From: Pipra filicauda
Lineage: Eukaryota; Chordata; Aves; Passeriformes; Pipridae
Assembly (NCBI RefSeq): GCF_003945595.2
Contig: NW_024104118.1
Location: forward strand, 1,116,001-1,180,000
Direction of reading: 5' to 3'
DNA: 64,000 nt
In this document: positions 1 through 61,600 of the stretch, piece by piece
Numbering within the stretch: position 1 is the stretch's first letter
Layout: every line of letters begins with the position of its first letter
Made by a program: the position numbers and the translations under genes
Notes under the pieces: model-generated
Databases searched by the model: none
Seen by the model: the letters and a program-made list of their open reading frames with translations, nothing else
What the model was told of the DNA's origin: nothing

Positions 1-794
1 CAGAGGGGGATCAGAGCAGCACTGCTGGAGGCTTGGCTTATCTGTTGTGTTGTTGGGTTTTTAAACTTGAAAATCCCAGAGAGGTGTTAGGGAAACTTTC
101 AACCGAGGCCTTGGGCTTATCATCTGTCCAGAATCCAGTGCAAAGCAGAGCCATGGGTAGTGTGGATTTCATTGTATTAGGAGATGGTTGTGGTGGGGAG
201 TGCCTGAACTTTCCTTACTACAGATGTGTCTCTGTCCTTCAGGTGTTCCTCTCTAGCTGCATTCACTGATTTTCTTCTGTTCATCAGTGACCCTGATGAA
301 GAAGTCAGTCCACTGTCAAAAATACCAGCATGACCTGTGCAGGGAGAGAAGGGGATCCATGGCTGCAGTGACCATGAGGGTGGCTCACGGGCTGGCTGGA
401 GGCAGTCCTCCATCCTGCAGAAACTGCACTTGCTTCCGTGACCTTTTTCCTTCAGTGCAGTGAAGGTCTGAGCAGGATTTCCCTCCCAGGTTCGCTGAGC
501 TTTGTGACACTGCTGGCAGGACAGTGTGCTGAGGGTGGGAGAACAGGGCTAAGAAAAGCAAGTCCTGATCTCTCAGGGCTGAAGATGGATTTTGCAGACA
601 GTGTAGGCCAGGAGATGCTGGAACAGGGTAGGAGCAAGGAAGAGGAGAGCACGGTCAGTTGGTTATTTCCTGACTGGTAGTTGCAGAAAACAGTATTATG
701 GGATGCCCTTGGTCATCCCTGAAGCAGACCTTGTGTGCAGGTTGTTTTCAGTAATAGAATATTTTTAAAGTCTGAGGGCTGGGGCTTCTTTTCA
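1..794 (-). other. PSTPIP1: PSTPIP1 3' UTR (left end not seen)
   Basis: Non-coding sequence directly 3' of the PSTPIP1 stop. I find no AATAAA or ATTAAA on the minus strand in it, so the cleavage site is probably beyond the left edge, or uses a variant signal. No other feature is recognisable here; the small open frames match nothing I know. Confidence 0.55.
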
Positions 795-49664
<48,870 letters not shown>

Positions 49665-49674
49665 TGTAATTGCT
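49665..49674 (-). other. PSTPIP1 5' UTR segment with upstream acceptor-like site
   Basis: Upstream of the ATG the minus strand reads a pyrimidine-rich CATCCTACCCCTCTACAG, a good acceptor, ending at 49675. If used, only ten bases of UTR belong to this exon and the transcription start is elsewhere. If not, the exon simply extends further to the right. Confidence 0.45.
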
Positions 49675-51402
49675 CTGTAGAGGGGTAGGATGGTTCAGCA
49701 AGTCTGTTCTGGGCTGAGAGCAGCAGCAGGCACAGCACTGAGCCTTGTCCCTGCACCCCAGCCCGAGCAGAGAGAGCAGCACATCCACAGACCTGGCCCT
49801 CCTGAAGTCAGGCTGGTGGCCAGAGCATGGGGCAGTTCCAGGCAGCTCAGCTTAATCACCTGTGGCTGGGAAGGGACAGAGGGCAGAAAAGCTGTTGCTC
49901 ACACACAGATTCATGCATGCACTCAGCACCCCATCCCCAAACCTGTTTCTCTTCTAGTAAACAGTTAATATTGAAATGAGGAAGCCAGGCAATGTCAAAT
50001 GGTGTCAGGCTGCTCCGTGCTGTGGGTGCGTGCGAGCGGACAGGAAAAAAAAAAACCAGAGGGGGGGAAAAAAAGCAGTAAATTCAGTGATATGATTTGA
50101 TCAGCTACAAGAGGAAAGAGAGAAATTAAAATGCAAAGGAAAGCAGTACAATACAAAGAGACAAGCTGTGGAGGAAATTACAGCCGAACTATCATCTACT
50201 GCTGGGGTCTCGCAAAGGAAAAGAAGCAAAAGGAAAGTATCTGCCCCGTTTCTGCAGCACCTTCTGGGGCTGGCAGAGGCCCATGCATTTGCACATGGGA
50301 AGAGTAGCTCAAAGTTGCATTTTGCAACTGAAAAAGGCTTTTCAAGACTCTGGTTAAATTAAGAACCCTGAGAAGTGTGCAGGTGTCTGCACACATTTAG
50401 GTACCTGGATGTCAATACAGAGAACACTCCCGATTTGCATGCCCTCATGTAAATGGCTGTATGAATATGCAAGACATGTGAAATTTAGAAGTAAAATCCA
50501 AAGTCTTGAAAAAAAAATAGAGCTAAGGGTTTGTTAGCACCAGGACTTGAGGTGAAGCCTCACAGATGTGTGAAAGGGCAGCACCCAGCACCACACCCAG
50601 CACCCTCTGACAGCAGGTATTTCAGGCAGCTCCCCAGATCAGCTCACCCAGCTGTGATAATACAGCAGCAAATATCTGATCCTAGGGTAACACCTCAGAT
50701 GCTTCCATGATACACTCTCCAAAATACCTGTCCTACAGGTGAGGTTGCCTCTGTTCACCTCCTTAGGATGTTTTAAGCACTCTTAAATATGTGTTTTTAA
50801 ATACTCACTGACGTTTTTGGAGGGTAGGAAAAAAAAAAAGGAAAGAAAGCATGTGGCTGCCTGTGCAAAAGTGTGTCCTGCCCCACCAAGAACACGGCAG
50901 GACTGACTTACTACAACTAGTTGATGTTGCTCCTGGGTGTTGCTGGTTCCCTGCCATCCCTGCAGCAGCAGCCACATCGTTTGGTAGTGGGGAAGTCTCA
51001 CAACTTCCCCGAGCTCCAGCGGGGCACAGGGATCTGCTCAGAGCTCTGCAGCAGCTGGTGGCTGGAGTTAGCCATCCTCTCTCCATGGGCAATTTGCAGC
51101 TGGTGTTTTGGAGAACTGGCAAGTTTCCTTCCTGGTGGTCTGAAGAAGACAGAGAATGTGCAGAGACTTTGAGAGGCAACATGAAGTGCAAGCAGAACAG
51201 GGCAACCAAGAGTCTGCAGGGCGAGAGGAGTAGCAGGAGAAAAGCATCATTGCATGGGAGGGGGAGAAGGAGAAACGTGAGGGTTCACTTTCAGACAGTG
51301 CTGAGGAGGAAAGAGGGAAGCTTTCTTCCAGAAGGGAAAATTCCCTGAAAAAAAAAGCATTTTGAGGGCATGGGCACTAGTCATACTACTTGATCTGTGT
51401 GC

Positions 51403-51423
51403 AAAAAAAAAAAAAAAAAAAAA
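51403..51423. repeat. Poly-A run, 21 bases
   Basis: Uninterrupted A homopolymer. No retrotransposed gene or SINE body is recognisable to its left, so it is recorded only as a simple repeat. Confidence 0.9.
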
Positions 51424-51779
51424 GATTTTAAAGTGTTTTATCTCAGTCTTTCTAAAACTAAACGTTTCCTGTTACTATTTCCAAGCTGCAGCTGTGATTT
51501 GAAACCAACATCTTTGCTGCTGTTGGGGTTCATAAAAATGCATCGAGTGCATTGTGCTACTTTCTTGTTATTTTTAGTTTGGCCTCCAACCACAAAGCCA
51601 GTTATTTGACTGACCCTCACACTGAGCTCTGTGCCTGCATCCATCCCACCCCCCAGCACCAGTGCCACACAGTCACCTCCCCAGGGGTGCTCCCTCATGC
51701 CATCAGCGTGGGCTGTTCCCTTTGTGCTCTGGGGGACTCTGTCTCCCACTATAAGAAATAAAAATACAGTTGTTTACAT

Positions 51780-52235
51780 GGGTGTATCACAAAGTTGTAA
51801 GATATCCAAGTTCCAAAAGCTGGACTTGAGTATCAGAGTCTTTTTTGGCCAGATAAGGGAAATACAAAAGTTCCTAAAAATTAAAATCTTTTGGGGCCAT
51901 TTTGTATACAGAGGTTCTTTCCTCTCTTTGGGCTAAGGACAAAGGAAGATCCATCATCTTTGACAGGGGACGCCTTGCAGCCAATTGGAAGAAAGGGAAA
52001 GGCCCTTTTCAGAGAAAAGAACCCTTTTTAGGCAAAAATGAATATATTAAACTTATCTGAAAAAGGGTGGGATTTTGTGAAACTATAAAATGTATAAGAT
52101 TTAAAGCCAAAGGGTCTTTCTCCCCAGAAATTCGGAGAGAGAAAGACCCGGCGCGCCGAATAAATTCTCCCTGGTTTCTTTGTTCCCTGAGTTTATGCCA
52201 TCTTTCTAAATTTAAAAGAGGGATTTTTCCCACCC
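51780..52235 (+). mobile_element. Candidate solo LTR of an endogenous retrovirus
   Basis: The order of signals is LTR-like on the plus strand: CCAATTGG at 51981, a TATA-type ACTATAAAATG at 52082, an 11-bp perfect stem (52112-52122 with 52139-52149), the palindrome CGGCGCGCCG at 52149-52158, AATAAA at 52159-52164, and a GT-rich stretch after it. No internal retroviral genes, primer-binding site or clear TG...CA ends with a target duplication were found, so the boundaries are guesses. An unrelated AT-rich unique stretch is the alternative. Confidence 0.4.
52112..52149 (+). repeat. Perfect 11-bp inverted repeat (hairpin)
   Basis: GGGTCTTTCTC and its exact reverse complement are separated by 16 bases. 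A ten-base GC palindrome overlaps its 3' end and leads directly into AATAAA. This fits an R-region stem-loop of a retroviral LTR, but would stand as a hairpin regardless of origin. Confidence 0.9.
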
Positions 52236-55200
52236 CCCCCCGTGGCTGCAGAAGAGCTCAGGCCTCTGGTGCAGGTGTCCTGGTGAGCTGTCAGCAATGA
52301 GCTGCTGTGGGTCGTAGCCCTGGCTCTGACGAAGCAGAGCTGCTGGCCAGACCCTTGGGCCACTGCTCACACCTCCCAGCGCTGCTGGGCCATGGCCAGG
52401 GGGTGCCACGCCTGGCAGGGATCATCAGGCTTTGCAGGGCTCTAAAAGAGGGAGAAAATTCTCTCTTCCCCTGCCCTCTAAATAGGAACAAGCCAACCCG
52501 GCCTCCAGGTCCGAAATGCCGAATGTCGGGACTGGGTTAATATTTCGATGTGAGTGGCCTGAATTTTACAGAGGCTGGAAAGGCTGAGCCTGGCAGAGAG
52601 CCCTGTGGGGCTGAGGGAAGGGGGACAAAATCAATGCTGCTAACTGCTGTAATGCCTTCTACTGAAACCACCTGGAACCGCCCGAAATCTCCCCCTGCAA
52701 AACAGTGATAGCGAGACCTTTGTGCCAAACAGAAGCATTTTCGGTGGGCAGAGGGTTGACACAGTTTTCAGGATGCTTTGGAAACCTGCAGGGCCTTTCA
52801 TCCCCACTTCCTCACTCTCTGAACGGGGCTTTTCACCTCACCTTCACCTATGGCTTCACTCAGAAATTTAGCAAAGGCAATAACGAGCCTTAAGTGCAAC
52901 TGTTCCCCAACAGCTGCTGCAGCTCCTGCTCAGCACTGCTCCGAGAGGTTAAAAATCAGGGTTTCTGTTTGAGAAGGCCAAGAATATGTTTCCACAGAGG
53001 GTTTTTATTTTTTTTCCCCCAGTAATTAAATTGTTTGGTAGCAGAATGTACCATTTGGATCTGTTCTGTAGTGGAAAGTGATGAAAAGTCTGATTTTTTT
53101 TTTAAAAAGTTTGTATTAAAACCCCTCAAGTTTTGTAGTTGATTAGAATGGAAGTTTCATTTCATTTTTAACTATATACTGCTTTGAGCAAAGCTTTTTA
53201 TCAGGGATCTGGGTGGCAGGTTTGGACTTGACAGTAGGTAAAGTATGAAAATAGCATCTACAAACGTGTTTATGCTCATCCAGGGCTACAAGAAAGACAT
53301 TCTTCACAGTGAATGTTTCTGATTTTGGGGAGTCTGAGGGAGTAGGCAGTAAACCTACTTAGATTCTACACAGAAAGAGGATGAAGGCGACTGTGAAAAG
53401 CATTAAGGCAGTGTACAAAGAGGTGCTGAACACTCAGATAATCCAGGTGTTAAGCTGGCTGTAATTTGCAAAGCTCCTCAGGTGTATTGTGGTCCCCTCG
53501 GAATCATCCTTTGGGAAAAGCAAACGGAGAGCAGAAGGCACTGGTGCCTCTGCAGCCACGACATCTGTGGGACAGAGCTCACAGCCATGGCTGGGAGGCA
53601 TCACCAGCAAAGCACAACAGTCCAGCCTCTGGTGTCTCTCCAAGCCCTGCAGCCTGGAGACACCAGCACCAAGGAACCACTTCCAGGGGAAAACCAGGGC
53701 TACAGCAGCCCCACATTGCAGCTGCTGAGCTGGGCCTGCCGCTCCTATTGCCACACAAATGCATCTCCAAGTTTCCCGGCGACAAATGTTAGGGGCTTGC
53801 AAATTATCTACAATCACGCCAATTTAAACATTTCCAAACCACCTGCTGTGGGGAGCCAATCTCTGTTTCCATGGAAACAGAAACAGCAGCCTCTCAGCAT
53901 CCGGCTGGGTTTGTTCCAGCTCCTCTGGACCATCCATGGCTGGGCTGGAACCTGGTTCAGCATCTCCAGGCCCTGTGACATCGGCCCTGTTGGGCTCTGA
54001 AACGCTCTCCTTTGATTGTTTCAGAAGGAACTATTGCAACCCCCTTCCAAAAGCTCTGTTTCACAAAGCAAGACAGCCCTGCTGGCATTTTGCTTCAGTA
54101 AAATCAATAATTAACATAAAGACTAATTGCACAGACTACGTTCTTAACCCATATCTAGCATTTCAGAGCTGTTTCTAGCAGAGGCCACCCCTGACAGGTG
54201 GAGCTTGTGTTTTACCCAAGACAATCACAGTCTTTGCTGTAATTACAAAGAACTGGATTTCCTCGAAAATTAACACTGTGATACTTTGTGGATCATAAAA
54301 TTATTGTTTGCATCACGGAAACTTGGGTCTTTTCGTGCTCAGGATGTGTTTAAACATGGCTAATGACCATTTGAACCCCCGAAAATGTTTCAAATACAAA
54401 AAAAAATGAGAAGAGGAACTGTGGAAAGTGCAGTGTCACTGGAGGCTTGAATAACACAAGCAGGATCTGGTAGTTCTTGGGAGAAAAGCATAAGTACTTT
54501 GTGAAAGAGAAAATGAAAATATTTAGGTTTCCATCTCCCCTTCTGGTCATAACCTGCTGAAATAGGTTTTTTATTTCTCTGCATTTTTGGTATGCTTTCT
54601 CCATGCCATTAATTCAAGGGAAATCACTACTTATTTGCAAGTACTGCATATTCATTAGCCAAGCAGGCAGTGCTTGAGGCACTGAAGATGTTTCCACAGC
54701 TCAGGAAGGACCCTTTCCATGCTGCTGCTCTCCACAGAAAGCAGGCTCCAGGTTCCAGGCATGGTGGGCAGCAGCTCAGGATACGCTGTGCCAAAAGAAG
54801 ATTGTTACCTGGTGTTTTGCCACAGTCTCACCTGGAGAGCCACAGAGAGGAACAGGGAACTGGTAAAAGCATTTTGCAGCATTTGTGCTTTCTGTAGACC
54901 TGAAATGCCAGAAATTGGGATCAGTTGAATCACCCCAGAGCTCAGAAGTGACTACACTGGTGTTTAACATTGCACAGTCATGGCTTTCTAGCACTGTTCC
55001 TATTGAAAGCAGGGCTCATTGGTGGCTTTCTCAAAACAATTCAGCTTTTTCTTTACTTACAGTGAATTACTTGTGGATTGGTTTCTCAGCTTCTTCCTTT
55101 TTGCTTTGATAATCTGGTAAAGTAACTTCATGAGCAAGTATTTCCTTACTCCTCTGCTCAGAGATGTTGGTGCACACCCACATCAGCAGCATTTATGCAG

Positions 55201-57823
55201 CATAAAGGATTTTGCTTTAAGGACCAAACTGCAGTGAAATTACCCTTTAATGTGACTTTTCTTGTTGTGAGAAAGGCACAACACACTTCACCCTCTGTAG
55301 AGAGAAGGTATATTTATATATCCATGTGATATACATGTTGTAACAAGAATAACTGCTACCTTAAAACTCACATTAAGGTCAGTGTTTGCCTTCTGAGGGG
55401 TTTTTCTTGTACTTCTAGCGAGCTCTGGTTTTTTAAAACAGAGGAGGAAAGGACAGTGTGTAGCTGGAAATTCTGTGTGCTCCAAATCACAATCTATAGA
55501 GAAATAAATACACATTGCCAAGTGGTTTATACAGGATCACTTTAAACAGGATTATTTGTGCCTCCTGTTGTGCACAGGAGGTGTAGGAGGTGTGTTTGTA
55601 GATACTGAATTTATCTGCTTTGTCTTCAGGAAACTTTTGCAATTCTAAGCTCTGTAATATTGACACTTTATCTACCTGCTGTCCCATTATCCTCCCTTTG
55701 CCCTATTCCCTGACATTCTTACATGCAATGTTTGTTTAGAAATCAAATTTTGCTAGATCCTTGGCTTTAGAGGTAGAAAGATTTCAGGCCAAGCAGAGCA
55801 ATTCTGTTCTCTTCATTGACTTTAGCTTATATTTGTTCCTCTGAAAGTCTTTCTCACTCACTGTCCAAAGAACCATCCTCGTGTGCATTCCCACAGAGCT
55901 GGGTGCTCCCCTGAACCAGGGATAACTCATTTTGGGGATGACCATGAGGTTACCTTCCCAACAAGAATGCTCAGCCTCTCTCTAAGAAAGTTATTACATG
56001 GGGACAAGGTGCTTTAACCAGCTTTAGTATTGGAATTGGGAATAACTCTGCATGTGCTGCTCACAACGTGAGATCACAGGTACCAGGGCAGAGACCTTCA
56101 CGAGGCCTCTTCACCTCAAAACACAGAAAATGGGACACCTGACCTTCACCATCTTTCTTCCTGCTCTTTCTGTAAGTCAAAGCTAAGGTTTTAATTCGGA
56201 GTGTTGAGCTTTTGGGGCTTTTTTGGACTGGCTGTTTTGAGCTGTTCCAGCTGACCACAACCTGAACAGTGCTCATAACCCTTCCACGGGTGGAAATCAC
56301 ACAGTTTAATTGAATAAAGGCTCATTCCTCCAGTGGGGGTTCTGGGATGAAATGTGGCATTAGCTGAATCTGCTCTTGCTTTCTAAAGTATCCCAACAAC
56401 CTGGCTTTGTTTGGTGAGGTTTGTGATTGCTGAGAGAATAATCAATAGGTGTGGGACAGACACAGGGTCTGTCCCTAAGGAACCAGGCACAAACAGTCCC
56501 TCAGTTTTCCAAAGTTTGGCTTCTTGGCTCTCACTGATCTCTGCTGTGTGTCTTGCTGGAGGAGGTACAGAGATGCCTAAGGTAGGACAGTGTGAATGCA
56601 CTACTGGGCTTCCAATCCCAAAGTGAAGGAAGCCTAATTTTAAAAACATTATCAGAAAACAAAGGAAGCCTGCATTGCTTTACCCTATGAATTACAGAAA
56701 CCTTCACCAGGATGCAACAGTATTACAGGACTGAGCTTTGCTCTTCTCTGGTTACACTAACAATTACATTGGGTTTTTTAAAATACTAGTTTTCCACACT
56801 CTTAACAATAAGAGCTGCAAAGTGAGGAGGGCAGTAGTTCTGTCTTGCAGTGAGCTAAGCTCTAACACCACCTAACTGGCTTAGAGAAATATTAAAATTA
56901 AGCAGTAAGTTGGATGTTTGGCAAAGACAAAACATCCAATTTGAGGTATACTTCAAACCAACAAAGATCACAGCAATTGTTTTAATATTCCTGAGCACAC
57001 TGGATTTCTTAGACTTTAAAAAAAAAAAACTAAAGTCAGATCCCACCACCACCATGGCAAGAGTTGTACTCACATTCCCAGGAACTGAAATAAACAACTA
57101 TGGGCAGAAAAAAAACCAACCCCTAAAATTGAAAAAGTGTTTTGAAAGCGTGTGTAGTTTTGCTCTGCATCAAAATTTCTAACATTCTACTGGTGACACA
57201 TCAACACCTGTGCCAAAAGGAATTCCCTCTTTGTTCTGAGCATAATTAAGAGGTGGTATATTGGGAAGAAAACAAGGCAGAACTAGTTGCTTTTACTCAA
57301 TAAAGAGAGAGCTGGGAGGAAGGAAAGCATTAGTCAAGGATAACACAGAGAGAGCATTCCAAGGAGTTAGTTCTAGGAATTAAAAAACCCTAATACACAC
57401 CCCACAAGCTGTTCTGGGAGGCTTTGTCTTTGTTTGGAACACTCACCTCATTTCTGTGACTTTCTAGGAGATAAAAGTGAATATACAGACTCTCCTAACC
57501 TCAACCTGTCATGCCATTAACCTTTCAGACTGTTCCAAACAATTACATTACACACTTGATGCCTTAAGATTCCATATACCACAAATTAAAAACCAAAACA
57601 AACACAATTGCTTCTGCAAACTTGTCCAGAAAATGCTAAATGCACACGTTGCTGCTTTTGAATCCTCTTTAGGATGTAGATGAGATGATGTGTCTCTGGT
57701 TGATAAAGCCAAGAATGTTGCCACTGTACATTATGTACATTGCTCACACCTCAAGCAGTTGCTGTGGGCGACCCACAGTAAGAAATAAATGTACAAAACA
57801 CAGAAAGACAGAATATTTTAAGT

Positions 57824-57829
57824 TTTAAT
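57824..57829 (-). terminator. Candidate distal poly(A) signal of RCN2 (ATTAAA)
   Basis: ATTAAA on the minus strand, the common variant hexamer, in an AT-rich 3' UTR-like context. Confidence 0.4.
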
Positions 57830-58226
57830 CCAACAAATGAACAGGATCTTGACACAGTAAAATACCATTATATTGCTAATGCTGTAGAATTGTACCTTAA
57901 AAACAATTGTTGTCTATAGATGTAAAAATAGCAAGTTTTATGATACAGTAAAACACAGTATAGAAACCATTTAAAATTAAGTAGAAACCTCTTAAACAAT
58001 TGAGGCATTAATCTAAGCGTTTCTCCAAAGGTATTAAATAAACCACAGTTAATACTGACTCTAAACATCCTCCCACCTTCCCCACTCCCCCCTCCCCAAT
58101 TAAACTGATTAGAAAAATAGTAGTCTCAGTTACTACATTTTGCATCCTTTCAGAACCATTTAGATTCTCCATTTTCTTCAAGTACAGTAGAACAACTTTT
58201 CACAATACAGTACTACCCCGAAGTAA

Positions 58227-58232
58227 TTTATT
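58227..58232 (-). terminator. Candidate proximal poly(A) signal of RCN2 (AATAAA)
   Basis: Canonical AATAAA on the minus strand, about 240 bases after the RCN2 stop codon. Confidence 0.4.
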
Positions 58233-58469
58233 TCCCAACGTTACAGAGTTTTGGAAGTAAGTATTTCAGATTAATTCTGAAGGCTAGAAGAGGCCCAGGA
58301 AGTCTGCAGGGGGGCAATTAAATTTTGAATGCAAATTATTTACACAACCATTAGTGTACTGTAATTACAGCATAAAACTTGCAACACGGCTGATGGATGC
58401 TTTTAACAAAAACTCCAAATGAAAGAAAGGGGAAAAAAAAACCCCACAACAGATTACAAAATAAATAAT

Positions 58470-58622
58470 CTAAAGTTCTTCATGGTAGAAACGTTCATCA
58501 TGAAGCTGCCTACCATAATCTGTTGCTTCGCTGTTAAGAAACAAATCCTGGTTCTTAAGAACTTCTGCTTCAGAAAGTTTTTTGTCATCATTCAAATCCA
58601 TCTCTTCGATGAGGTGAAGAGC
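58470..58622 (-). CDS. RCN2: RCN2 terminal coding exon
   Basis: Fifty codons plus [43 protein letters not shown] and [10 protein letters not shown]. Human ends DYFYHDEL. The loop [12 protein letters not shown] has Asp where the usual Gly would be at position 6 and Lys at position 5. Acceptor TTTTGCAG. Confidence 0.97.
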   Translation of the reverse strand, partial: ALHLIEEMDLNDDKKLSEAEVLKNQDLFLNSEATDYGRQLHDERFYHEEL

Positions 58623-61600
58623 CTGCAAAAGAAATGGAACACCACGTGCACCGAGTTAAAACAATTCTGATTTTTTTGCTTATTTATATGTTATAAAAGG
58701 AGGGGAGTTCAGCAGTAAAACAAAGAAGCCATTGCAGAACATTTGAGTTGTAGCTCAGTCACCAGTGTTACATAGTTCAAAGCTAACAGGCTGTGCAGCA
58801 GCTCAACTGCACCCATTAGTTCAGAGAAACAGGAGTCCTGGTATTACATGGGCTTTGTTTTCATTTGCTGAACATCTACAAATACAGGAATTTAGAGAAT
58901 CCTTCTGTTCCCACTTTTTCTGATTGGTTTGGCTCAGTGTAACTGAGCCAAAAATAACGGGGACTAACGTCAGCCAAGCAGGTTTTAAAAGCACTCTGTA
59001 TGGCAGAAGCTGCAGGATTAATATGATAAACATCTTGGGAAACACATATCAATTCCTGAAAATGAAATATATAGTATTTTTTCTATTTTTATGTTATTTA
59101 GCTACCAGGCTTCTCAAGTCATTTTGAAATGCCAAAAAGAAACTGTGACATTCAGCTTTCAAACAGCAGTTTATGGCTGAAGTCAATGCTACCTTCTCTT
59201 TAGGACAGGTGACTTTGCCAAGCCTTTATATTAAGCAAAGAAAAAACCCAGCAGGTTAGAGAAACAAATATAACAAATTATTTCTTGCAGAACTGAGCTA
59301 TCACTACAGCACAGCCTTGCTGTAAGCTAAAATTTGCATCAGTAGCTAAGAACAGCTGAAAAAACCCCAACCAAGCCAACCAAGAGGTATGAACAGACTC
59401 AGCACCACACAGAATTCATGTCACAACAGGGCTATTTCTAAGAATCAACCACCCTCAAGAGTCAGATGTCAAAAAAAGGCTGTGCAGAGGCTCACAGAGC
59501 CCCAGCTGCAGAAATACTCCTCGAGCAACTGAACGGCTCCAGCAGGGCCAGACACACGAGCAGCCGACGCTGCGGCTGCCACGGGGCTTTGCTGTCACCA
59601 AGAGCTGAGACAGGCAGGGGTGGCAGCTCAGAAATGAGACCAAGCAGCTCCTCTCTTTCCCAAGAACCACGGAACCTTGGGAAGACCTGTTGTTCCTGCC
59701 ATTCTGAACACCAAAATCCCCCAGTGTGAAGGAAAGACAAGGAAAATTTAGATAAAAAGTTACTAGTGGAAAGGCAGAAATCCTCTCTGCTGCAGCCCGG
59801 GACTGTAAACTGCTACAAAAAAATAGAGACAGCTAAAATGCGAATCCACTTAAAAGCTATTATGGTGTTCTACCACTGATTAAACCATTTTAATTATCAT
59901 CATCAAAGTTTGCTTTGCACCATCTTGAATCGCAGAGTACTTCCATTTTCTTGTACTTAAGTTTTTAGTTCTACAAATTATGGTGATTTATCCAGTTACA
60001 AGAATCACAATCAGTTTCTTTTTTTCAAAATTATGAAGCTTCTTTTGGTAGTGCATCTCATTAGATTTACCTACAATAACTAAAAAATCACGTATTAAAA
60101 TGCTGTACCCTTGAGTCAAAGCAGATAAGCTGTTTAAACATGTAGAAAAGCACTTTGCTCATTCACAAACACTCACACAATTAGTAGGAACTTCACATTT
60201 GCCTAATGCAGGTAAAGGACCTGCACTCCTTGTCAAACTGAAAAGAGGTTAAAAATATATGCAAAGATCTACTAACATCCATTTTCAGTAACTATGGCAT
60301 GATAAATCTGAATGCTTCTACCATTTTGTTGTGATACCTTCACAATTCTCCTGCAGTAGTTAAACCCTAAAGAGCAGCCCAAACACCCACCTCCTCTTGT
60401 GCAATACCCTGATTATTGGGTACTATCCAGGACAGCAGCTCTTGAGGGTTGAGTTTTCCATCATGATCCTTGTCATAGTCATTCACAAAACGATCCTTCT
60501 CCACAAGTATCCACTCTGGATCTTCCCTTGCAGCTGGTAAGACACAGTTGTCACGTTTAAAGCCACTCTTCACCTTAAAGCAGGTGTTTTCACCTTTTCT
60601 CCCAAGCAAGTTCACTTAATCTCGTAAAACATAACACAGAAGTGATGTCACTAAGCAAAGACAAACCTTAATGGGCAGAGGAGAGTAGGGAAAGTAAATT
60701 CATTTACTGTTGGTATTTTTTTATTTGCACACTTGTTTTGTACTTACCCCGTGCACTGGCATTGCACAGCCTACCCAGCAATCCTAAACTTATCTCTAGC
60801 TCTTCAAGAAATTCAGAAGCAATTCATCAAACTGATAAATATTGCAGACAAGCATGGACAGATATTAAGACTTTCTAAACCTTATGAATGTCAAAAGTAT
60901 CACAAGCAGATAAGTAAGTTTAAAAATAATCAGGATTCTACTGTAAAAGAATAAAAAAGAATGAAGTCCTTTCTAACATTTAGTTTTGCAAGTAGATTAT
61001 CTCTTAATGTCACAATTCACCATACACTGTTGCCCAAAACCACAAGACAGTTATGAAATCAGTCACCACGTAGTCTAATTAGTCATTTTAAAGTGTGCTG
61101 GAGGAGCACTACCTGCAGAATAGAGAAGGCCTTTTGGAGGAAAGCTGAAGTAGCTTGTACTGATTCTGAATTCCTGCAAACAAGTTGTAATGCAAAGCTG
61201 TTCTCTTCTCTATTACTGCAACAACTTCACTCCTTTCCAACAGCTTTGTACAGACTGGCTTGGAAAAGCTTTCTTTCAAGTCAGAGCAGGAAAAAGATAA
61301 AGAACCCTGTAGTTGCATCAGAGACCTACTGTTTTTACTGGCTCTGGCAAACAAATCTGGTCATAAAGGTGAAATTCCAGGTGGCTGATTGGAGTGAAAT
61401 AAAACAGACTATTCCCCTGTTTCTCCATATCCTCATGTGGCTTAAACAATTTTTCTCAGCTATGATACCATTCAAAATTGGCACTCCTTAGGGCCAAGCA
61501 GACTTTCCACATAACTGAAGTGAAAGGGCTTTTTGGAACTGGAGGAGTTATTTGTCATAACTCGTAGTGAAATCAAATACGGTGTGTAAAATATTTATCC

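Larger units (their letters stand above)
49675..57800. other. RCN2-PSTPIP1 intergenic / 5' region
   Basis: About 8 kb with no recognised coding exon. It must contain the PSTPIP1 promoter, whose position I cannot fix. It holds the 21-base A run at 51403-51423 and the candidate LTR at 51.8-52.2 kb. A GC-richer part at 52.25-52.75 kb follows the LTR. Open frames near 50.85-51.35 and 53.48-54.0 kb show no family similarity. Confidence 0.7.
57805..58469 (-). other. RCN2: RCN2 3' UTR (end inferred)
   Basis: AT-rich sequence after the RCN2 stop. Two polyadenylation hexamers are present on the minus strand: AATAAA at 58232-58227 and ATTAAA at 57829-57824. Cleavage would fall about 20 bases further left of whichever is used, giving a UTR of roughly 260 or 665 bases. 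Confidence 0.6.

Noticed and set aside
50783..51001. Possible non-coding first exon of PSTPIP1 ending at a GTAAGTC donor near 50.91 kb (minus strand)
   Set aside because: A donor-like motif alone is too common; no promoter or transcript evidence can be read from sequence.
51403..51423. Poly-A run as the tail of a processed pseudogene or SINE
   Set aside because: No coding or SINE-like body precedes it and no flanking direct repeat was seen.
53482..54000. Open frame of 172 codons on the plus strand upstream of PSTPIP1
   Set aside because: No family similarity, overlapping frames on both strands equally open, composition-driven.
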